Position numbers and translations under genes: made by a program
From: Candidatus Faecalibacterium faecipullorum
Lineage (GTDB): Bacteria; Bacillota; Clostridia; Oscillospirales; Ruminococcaceae
Length of the DNA stretch: 17,999 bases
Direction: 5' to 3'
Assembly: GCA_019118985.1 (NCBI GenBank)
Contig: DWXX01000036.1
Location: 1-17,999 of the forward strand
The notes under the pieces: model-generated
What the model was told of the DNA's origin: nothing
Database searches by the model: none
The model's input: the letters and a program-made list of their open reading frames with translations, nothing else
Shown: positions 13,493 through 17,999 of the stretch, one piece after another
Numbering within the stretch: position 1 is the first letter of the stretch
How the letters are laid out: every line of letters starts with the position of its first letter

Positions 13493-13966
13493 CTATTCCT
13501 CCTTGAGTGCTTGCTGTAACTGTCTGCGGATGCGGTGCAGCCGGGTGCGGACGGTGGCGGCGGGCTCGCCGGTCAGCTGGGCCAGCTCGGCGGCGGTGTA
13601 GCCTTCGTCGTACCGCATGAAAAAGAGGGCGGCGTCCCGCAGGGGGAGCTTTTCAAAGACGGCGGTCAGCTCCACCCCGCCCAGGGCGTCCGGCGCGCCG
13701 CCGGGGCTGTCGGGCGGGGCGTACTTTTCCAGCAGCTGCCGCTCTCTGGCGGCCCGGCGGGCGGCGTCGCAGAAGAGGTTGTGGGCCGTCTCGAACAGCC
13801 AGGCCTTCTGCTGCTGCGCCGACAGGCCGGCCAGCAGGGTCTGCCGGGCCATCCCCCGCAGGAAGGCCTCCTGCGCGAGGTCCTCGGCGGCGGCCTCGTC
13901 CCGCGTCAGCTTATAGCAGAAGCGGACGAGCTTGTCCCAGAAACTGTCGTAGAGCGTCTCCCACAT
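13493..13966 (-). CDS. ECF-family RNA polymerase sigma factor
   Basis: 157-aa extracytoplasmic-function sigma factor. Region 2 covers about residues 5-70, with LYDSFWDKLVRFCYKLTRDEAAAEDLAQEAFLRG (the DLAQE/D core contacts RNA polymerase and the -10). A linker rich in Pro and Gly follows. Region 4 covers about 105-157, with LPLRDAALFFMRYDEGYTAAELAQLTGEPAATVRTRLHR-type helix-turn-helix residues that read the -35. Length is typical of a minimal ECF factor, with no extra C-terminal domain. The ATG at 13966 follows GGGAGGTGAGG. An ECF-type promoter lies about 65 nt upstream, which suggests self-activation. The only gene behind it is the 399-aa solenoid-like protein; no membrane anti-sigma factor is adjacent. 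Confidence 0.94.
   Translation of the reverse strand: MWETLYDSFWDKLVRFCYKLTRDEAAAEDLAQEAFLRGMARQTLLAGLSAQQQKAWLFETAHNLFCDAARRAARERQLLEKYAPPDSPGGAPDALGGVELTAVFEKLPLRDAALFFMRYDEGYTAAELAQLTGEPAATVRTRLHRIRRQLQQALKEE
13498..13504 (-). promoter_or_regulatory. Ribosome-binding site embedded in the sigma factor's final codons
   Basis: AAGGAGG on the minus strand is a full Shine-Dalgarno match 9 nt before the ATG at 13488. The same bases encode the last residues Lys-Glu-Glu of the sigma factor, so ribosomes finishing sigma expose this site. Confidence 0.85.
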
Positions 13967-14026
13967 GATGCCTCACCTCCCGCCGCGGCCCGGCGCTGCT
14001 CCCGCCTTGCAGCCGCTTTCTGCCCG

Positions 14027-14056
14027 TTAGACGAACGGCAGGGCCAAAACGTTTCA
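14027..14056 (-). promoter_or_regulatory. ECF-type promoter of the sigma factor operon (probable autoregulation)
   Basis: On the minus strand TGAAAC (14056-14051), directly followed by GTTTT, is separated by 17 bp from CGTCTAA (14033-14027). TGAAAC plus CGTC is the promoter form used by Gram-positive ECF sigma factors such as SigV/SigM. It lies just upstream of the ECF gene, the usual place for autoregulation. No competing TTGACA/TATAAT pair is seen here. Confidence 0.75.
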
Positions 14057-14064
14057 CAGCAAAA

Positions 14065-14096
14065 CAAAAAAGCCGGAAGTTTCCGCCCTTCCGGCT
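14065..14096 (-). terminator. Intrinsic terminator of the aminotransferase gene
   Basis: A perfect 9-bp stem, AGCCGGAAG (14071-14079) with CTTCCGGCT (14088-14096), encloses an eight-base loop. On the minus strand it is followed by six T (14070-14065, counting the paired end T as additional). It lies 11 nt after the stop at 14107 and just upstream of the ECF promoter, insulating the two units. Confidence 0.88.
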
Positions 14097-14106
14097 CATG
14101 CCATTC

Positions 14107-15270
14107 TTACTGGAGGATGCCGCTGTCGGCAATGGCGGCGACCGCCTGGGCGATCCGCTCGGCCGGCATGGTCAGCGCGAAGCGGACATACCCCTCGCCG
14201 GCGGGGCCGAAGCTGGAGCCCGGGGTGCACAGCACGCCGCTCTTTTCCACAAGGTCCATGCAGAAGTCCATGCTGCTTGCATACTTTGCGGGGATGGGCG
14301 CCCAGACGAACATACTGCCGTGGCTGTCGGGCACGTCCCACCCGATGGCCCGCAGCCCGCCGCAGAGGGCGTCCCGGCGCTGCTGGTAGACGCCGCACTG
14401 CTCGCGGACCATGTCGAGGGGGCCGGTCAGGGCGGCGACGGCGGCTTTCTGGATGGGCAGGAACATCCCGAAGTCGATCTGCCCCCGCAGCCGGCGGAAG
14501 GCCGCCACCACGTCCGGCCGCCCCACCAGGAAGCTGATCCGCGCGCCGGTGACGTCGAAGCTCTTGGACAGGCTGAAGAACTCCACCCCCACGTCCATGG
14601 CGCCGGGGGTGTTGAAGAGGCTGTGCCCCTCGGCCCCGTCGAAGATGATGTCGCTGTAGGCGTTGTCGTGGATGAGGAGGATGTCGTACTTTTTCGCGAA
14701 GGCCACCAGCTCCTCATAGAGGGCGGGGGTGCCGACGCTGCCCACCGGGTTTGCCGGCAGGGAGACGATCATGTACTTTGCCCGGCGGGCCACCTCCTCG
14801 GGGATGCCGGCGACGTAGGGCAGAAAGTCGTGCTCCTTGACCAGGGGGTAGTACCAGGGCTCGGCCCCGGCCAGCTTTGCCCCGGCGATAAAGACGGGGT
14901 AGCAGGGGTTGGGCAGCAGCACGGTGTCCCCCTCGTCGCACAGCGCCATCCCGATGTGGCCGCAGCCCTCCTGGCTGCCGTTGCAGCTGGCCACCTGCTC
15001 GGGGGTGATCTCGACGCCGAAGCGGCGCTTGTAGTAGCTGCAGACCGCCTCAAGCATCTCGGGCAGGTCCCGCAGGCTGTACTTCCAGTTCTCAGGGTCG
15101 GCGGCGGCGTCCAGCAGCGCCTGCCGGATGTGGGGCGCGGGGGCAAAATCGGGGGTGCCCACGCTCAGGTTGTAGATCGTTTTGCCCTGCGACTCCAGGG
15201 CCACCTTCTTCTCGTTCAGGGCGGCGAAGATCTCGTCCCCGAACAGGCTCATCCGCTTTGAAAATTCCAT
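14107..15270 (-). CDS. Class I/II pyridoxal-phosphate-dependent aminotransferase
   Basis: 387-aa fold-type I aminotransferase, full length. The PLP Schiff-base lysine is Lys236 in SLSKSFDVTGAR, the cofactor-nitrogen aspartate is Asp202 in IHDNAYSD, and the NPxG-type motif reads LPANPVGSVG. SVGTPDF near residue 40 and the C-terminal GYVRFAL (substrate-carboxylate arginine) complete the site. The N-terminal GTPDFAPAPHI and the overall pattern resemble the aspartate/LL-diaminopimelate aminotransferase group, but the amino donor and acceptor cannot be assigned from sequence alone. Ribosome-binding sites AAGGAG and AAAGGA precede the ATG. It has its own promoter (15334-15362) and terminator (14065-14096), so it is a single-gene unit. 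Confidence 0.92.
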   Translation of the reverse strand: MEFSKRMSLFGDEIFAALNEKKVALESQGKTIYNLSVGTPDFAPAPHIRQALLDAAADPENWKYSLRDLPEMLEAVCSYYKRRFGVEITPEQVASCNGSQEGCGHIGMALCDEGDTVLLPNPCYPVFIAGAKLAGAEPWYYPLVKEHDFLPYVAGIPEEVARRAKYMIVSLPANPVGSVGTPALYEELVAFAKKYDILLIHDNAYSDIIFDGAEGHSLFNTPGAMDVGVEFFSLSKSFDVTGARISFLVGRPDVVAAFRRLRGQIDFGMFLPIQKAAVAALTGPLDMVREQCGVYQQRRDALCGGLRAIGWDVPDSHGSMFVWAPIPAKYASSMDFCMDLVEKSGVLCTPGSSFGPAGEGYVRFALTMPAERIAQAVAAIADSGILQ

Positions 15271-15333
15271 TCCTTTCCCTCTCCTTTATGATGCGTGCGC
15301 TGTGATGCGTGTGCGGTGCGCGCGTTTTTGCCT

Positions 15334-15362
15334 ATTCTAGCACGTTTTGCCGGGCTTTGCAA
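15334..15362 (-). promoter_or_regulatory. Promoter of the aminotransferase gene
   Basis: On the minus strand TTGCAA (15362-15357), a 17-bp spacer and TAGAAT (15339-15334) with a TG one base before it form a good housekeeping promoter with an extended -10. It lies in the 99-bp gap after the peptidase gene, where no terminator hairpin was seen, so read-through from the peptidase operon is also possible. Confidence 0.8.
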
Positions 15363-15369
15363 CCGCGCT

Positions 15370-16062
15370 TCAGTCGATGGTGGTGGCGGTGCGGCCCACC
15401 CCCAGCACCGCGGTGGAGATCTTGCTCCAGCTGTTGCAGCCGCAGATGCCGTCCACCGTCAGCCAGTTGCGGCTCTGATAGCCCTTCAGGGCGGTCTCGG
15501 TCAGGGGGCCGAACACCCCGTCGATCTTCTCCCCCGTGGGGTACCCCAGGGTGGAAAGGGCGTCCTGCAGGACCATCACATAGCACCCCCGGCTGCCCCG
15601 GCGGACGGTGGGGTAGCCCGAGGTGGTGCCCGAACAGGCCGCCACCCCGTACCGCCGGTCGAAGTGGACCCAGGTGGGGGTGAGGGAGAGCGGCTCGACG
15701 TACCCCCACGCGCCGGTGCGCAGCGCGGCGTTGAAGATCTCCTTCCGGTGCTCGGCGGTGGTGGTCTGCCCCACGTCGAAGGCCACCCCCGCGTAATGCT
15801 GGCTGCGGGTGCCGTGTCCCCCCTCCCAGATGCGGCGGAAGGCGTAGCCCACATGGATGCCGCGGCCGTACCGCCGGCGGGTCAGGTTCCAGGCTTCCAT
15901 GGCGTCGGTGGTGGTCCAGAGGGTGGGGCTGCCCGATTCGCCCCGGAACTCCCGCAGCAGCAGGGTGCTCTGGGTGCTGTAGGGCATGGCGTCGTTCTCA
16001 TTGACCGAACTGTAGGTGTACACCCGGTCGATGTAGCGGTCGTAGACCAGCAGGCGGGCCAT
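15370..16062 (-). CDS. M15-type zinc D,D-peptidase with a C-terminal peptidoglycan-binding domain
   Basis: 230-aa predicted cell-wall peptidase. The M15 (VanY/DacY-like) signature is SQHYAGVAFD plus WVHFD, giving zinc ligands His89, Asp96 and His133. The family removes terminal D-Ala from, or otherwise cuts, stem-peptide D,D-bonds. Residues about 165-222 form one PG_binding_1 domain (VLQDALSTLGY, IDGVFGPLTETALKGYQS, W near 214). There is no obvious signal peptide, so export, a spore-compartment role or non-classical release cannot be told apart. The start at 16062 follows GGGGAGGTG, which is made from the last codons of the upstream gene; the gap is 3 nt, so the two wall proteins are translated as a pair. 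Confidence 0.87.
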   Translation of the reverse strand: MARLLVYDRYIDRVYTYSSVNENDAMPYSTQSTLLLREFRGESGSPTLWTTTDAMEAWNLTRRRYGRGIHVGYAFRRIWEGGHGTRSQHYAGVAFDVGQTTTAEHRKEIFNAALRTGAWGYVEPLSLTPTWVHFDRRYGVAACSGTTSGYPTVRRGSRGCYVMVLQDALSTLGYPTGEKIDGVFGPLTETALKGYQSRNWLTVDGICGCNSWSKISTAVLGVGRTATTID

Positions 16063-16065
16063 GGC

Positions 16066-17999
16066 TCACACCTCCCCGCCGGCGGCGGGCAGCGCCAGGG
16101 CCGAGGCGTCCAGCGCCCCGGTCAGCAGGGCGATGCCCAAAGCCTCGGCGGCGGTCCAGGTGTCGGCGTCCACCCTGCCGGTGGCCGGCAGCTGCACCAG
16201 CTGCTGGAAGCTGCGGGTCCCCTCGGCCAGCGCCTCGGTGTAGGCGGCGGTCACCCCCGGGCTGCTGACGGCGGGGAAGTAGTAGGCGATCCGCGCCAGC
16301 AGCACCGAGTAGTAGTTCACCGCCTCCCCGGCCGAGCCCACCTCCAGCGGCGCGCCGGGGTAGGACATCCGGTTGACGGTGACCACCGGCCCCGACAGCC
16401 GCAGCCGGCTGGCCCGGGCGTAGAGGCTGTTCCAGGTGGCGCGGCCGGCCACCCCGTCGGCGGTCAGCCCCGCCAGCCGCTGGTAGGCCCGGACGGCCTT
16501 CTCGGTGGCCGAGCCGTACTCCCCGTCGATGGTCACCGAGGGCAGGGTGGGCTCGTAGGCGCTCATCAGGTAGAGGTAGTACTGCAGCTCCCGCACCGCC
16601 CGCCCGCTGGCGCCCCGCCGCAGGGTGCCGGGGAACTCGCCCGGGCGCAGCTTCTCGCTCAGCAGGTCGTTGGCAATGTCGGTGTAGACCTCGTGCAGCT
16701 TGTTCCAGGTGGCGCGGCCCACCACCCCGTCGGCCGAAAGGCCGAAATACCGCTGGAAGGCCTGCACCGCCCGCTTGGTGGCCGCGCCGAAGGCGCCGTC
16801 CACCTTGAGGTTGTTCAGGGCGGTGTAGACGGTGCGGGCGATCTTGAGCCAGAACTGCACCAGGCGGACGTTCTGGCCCTTGTCGCCCTGGCGCAGCGCG
16901 GCGCCGGGGTAGGCGTTGGGGGTGCCGTTGTCCGACTGGATGCTGACGAACTGCGCGTAGACCGCCTCCCAGGTGGCGCGGCCGGTCACCCCGTCGGCGG
17001 TCAGGCCGTACCGCCGCTGGAAGGCCCGCACCGCCGCCGCGGTGCCGCTGCCGTACACCCCGTCCACCGTCACCGACGGGATGGAGGAGACGTACTGGCT
17101 GAGGGTGTTGAGCCAGAACTGCAGCTGCTCCACCGCCGCCCCGCGGGAGCCGGTGCGCAGCGTCACCCCGCCCCACGCCCCGTCCGACAGCACGCCGGAG
17201 GCGGTCTCCCCCTCGCTGGTCAGCTCGGCCAGGTCTTTGACCGAGACGTAGATGTAGCTGATCTTGTACCAGGTAGACCGGCCCACCACCCCATCGGCGG
17301 TCAGGCCGAACTGCCGCTGGAACTTTTTGACCGTCTCGGCCATGGCGGGGCCGAAGGCGCCGTCCACCGTCAGCTTGCCGAAGGCGGGGTAGTCCTTGGC
17401 GATGCGGTTGAGCTGCCGCTGCAGGGTGTAGACACTCGTCCCGCTCGCGCCCTGCCGCAGGGGGCTGCCGGGGTAGCTCTGGGGGATGGCGGCGATGTTG
17501 GAGGTGCGGGCCGTCTCGATGCTGCTGCCGTAGTAGTACCGCAGGATGCTGAGGGCGCTGCGCCCCTCGTTGGCGAGGGAGACGGTACCCCACTGCTTGA
17601 GCCCCGGACATGACACCGTCTTGCCGTCGCAGTACTCGGCGTAGTAGGGGTTGACGGTGCCGGCTTTGCGCAGGTAGGTGTTGAACAGCTCGTCGGTCAG
17701 CCGGACCATCACGTCAAAGACGGTCCGCCCGTGGACGTAGGCCTGGTCGACGCCGGGCGAGCCGGTGATGTTGAAGCTGTACCCCCGGCTGGGGTACCAC
17801 TCGGTGTAGATGCGGTTGAGCGCCAGCGAGATCTGGCAGTGGATGTTGGCCCGCAGGGCCTGCTCGGGCCAGGTGGGGTACACCTCGCTGGAGGCGACGT
17901 TGGCGATGTAGTCCCGGAAGGAGACGGTGACGTTGCGCGCCGACTCGTTCGGGCGGCCGAGGTGGACGGTGATGGTCTTGGGGATGACCACCGCCGTCA
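16066..17999 (-). CDS. SpoIID-like protein with five tandem peptidoglycan-binding repeats (start probably just outside the window)
   Basis: At least 641 aa. The N-terminal part (about 1-160) resembles the SpoIID/LytB fold: VASSEVYPTWPEQALRAN with Glu36 at the position of the SpoIID catalytic glutamate, YCDGKTVSCPG, and the end signature GLKQWGTVSLANEG followed by ILRYYYG. Five PG_binding_1 units follow, each ending in a T-W motif (Trp 241, 341, 429, 520 and 612). The first four keep VDG/IDG, the AxxFQ/AYQ helix and GLTADGV; the fifth is degenerate. SpoIID is a lytic transglycosylase acting on peptidoglycan during sporulation. A GTG at 17991 could start it, but the frame continues and the window ends one base before a probable NTG codon, giving xTG-ACG-GCG. 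No signal peptide is seen. It is coupled to the M15 peptidase gene. Confidence 0.88.
   Translation of the reverse strand, partial: TAVVIPKTITVHLGRPNESARNVTVSFRDYIANVASSEVYPTWPEQALRANIHCQISLALNRIYTEWYPSRGYSFNITGSPGVDQAYVHGRTVFDVMVRLTDELFNTYLRKAGTVNPYYAEYCDGKTVSCPGLKQWGTVSLANEGRSALSILRYYYGSSIETARTSNIAAIPQSYPGSPLRQGASGTSVYTLQRQLNRIAKDYPAFGKLTVDGAFGPAMAETVKKFQRQFGLTADGVVGRSTWYKISYIYVSVKDLAELTSEGETASGVLSDGAWGGVTLRTGSRGAAVEQLQFWLNTLSQYVSSIPSVTVDGVYGSGTAAAVRAFQRRYGLTADGVTGRATWEAVYAQFVSIQSDNGTPNAYPGAALRQGDKGQNVRLVQFWLKIARTVYTALNNLKVDGAFGAATKRAVQAFQRYFGLSADGVVGRATWNKLHEVYTDIANDLLSEKLRPGEFPGTLRRGASGRAVRELQYYLYLMSAYEPTLPSVTIDGEYGSATEKAVRAYQRLAGLTADGVAGRATWNSLYARASRLRLSGPVVTVNRMSYPGAPLEVGSAGEAVNYYSVLLARIAYYFPAVSSPGVTAAYTEALAEGTRSFQQLVQLPATGRVDADTWTAAEALGIALLTGALDASALALPAAGGEV
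16156..17300 (-). repeat. Tandem in-frame DNA repeats encoding peptidoglycan-binding units
   Basis: The segment beginning CCAGGTGGCGCGGCC and running through CCCCGTCGGC recurs nearly unchanged at 16432, 16705 and 16969, with a slightly diverged copy at 17269 and a worn copy at 16156. The distances of 276, 273, 264 and 300 bp are all multiples of three. The similarity at DNA level around the W and GLTADGV codons suggests recent duplication or ongoing gene conversion. Confidence 0.75.

Noticed and set aside
1..17999. Possible phage, defence island, CRISPR or insertion-sequence content
   Set aside because: No integrase, transposase, terminal inverted repeats, regularly spaced repeats or phage structural genes were found; the wall-binding proteins fit sporulation or wall turnover as well as a lysin.

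Overview
The window is GC-rich, densely packed bacterial DNA. Shine-Dalgarno sites are strong, sigma-A-type promoters have 17-bp spacers, and there is a TGAAAC/CGTC ECF promoter. With clostridial-style Opp proteins, a TetM-like GTPase carrying a YacP-type nuclease tail, and a SpoIID-like wall protein, this points to a high-GC member of the Clostridia, most likely Oscillospiraceae/Ruminococcaceae. The genus cannot be fixed from sequence alone. No rRNA, tRNA, CRISPR array, insertion sequence or phage module was seen. The gene order looks chromosomal and ordinary rather than island-like.

Layout. (1) Positions 1-5727, minus strand: a complete oppA-oppB-oppC-oppD and the start of oppF, a peptide ABC importer operon with overlapping stop/start codons. 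It is driven by a near-consensus promoter, followed by a leader of about 180 nt that contains a terminator-like hairpin. (2) Positions 5775-10501, plus strand, read from a divergent promoter: a small membrane protein, a TetM/EF-G-like GTPase fused to a Rae1/YacP-type NYN ribonuclease domain, NAD(P)H-hydrate dehydratase (nnrD, overlapping the GTPase gene by 23 nt) and a Sir2 deacylase. (3) Positions 10525-12189, plus strand: an extended -10 promoter with a hairpin at the transcript start, an unrecognised 208-aa protein and a D-2-hydroxyacid dehydrogenase. (4) Positions 12190-12288: two oppositely oriented terminators interleaved between convergent genes. (5) Positions 12289-14056, minus strand: an ECF sigma factor with its own ECF-type promoter, followed by a 399-aa repeat-rich soluble protein and no recognisable anti-sigma factor. 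(6) Positions 14065-15362, minus strand: a class I/II aminotransferase with its own promoter and terminator. (7) Positions 15370 to the end, minus strand: a zinc D,D-peptidase of the M15 type with one peptidoglycan-binding domain. It sits downstream of a SpoIID-like protein carrying five tandem peptidoglycan-binding repeats, whose start codon is probably cut by the window edge.

The two most interesting items are the GTPase-NYN fusion and the self-regulated ECF sigma/solenoid pair. The fusion looks like a ribosomal A-site-binding translational GTPase that carries its own ribosome-dependent mRNA nuclease. The sigma pair looks like a signalling unit whose partner is of unknown type.
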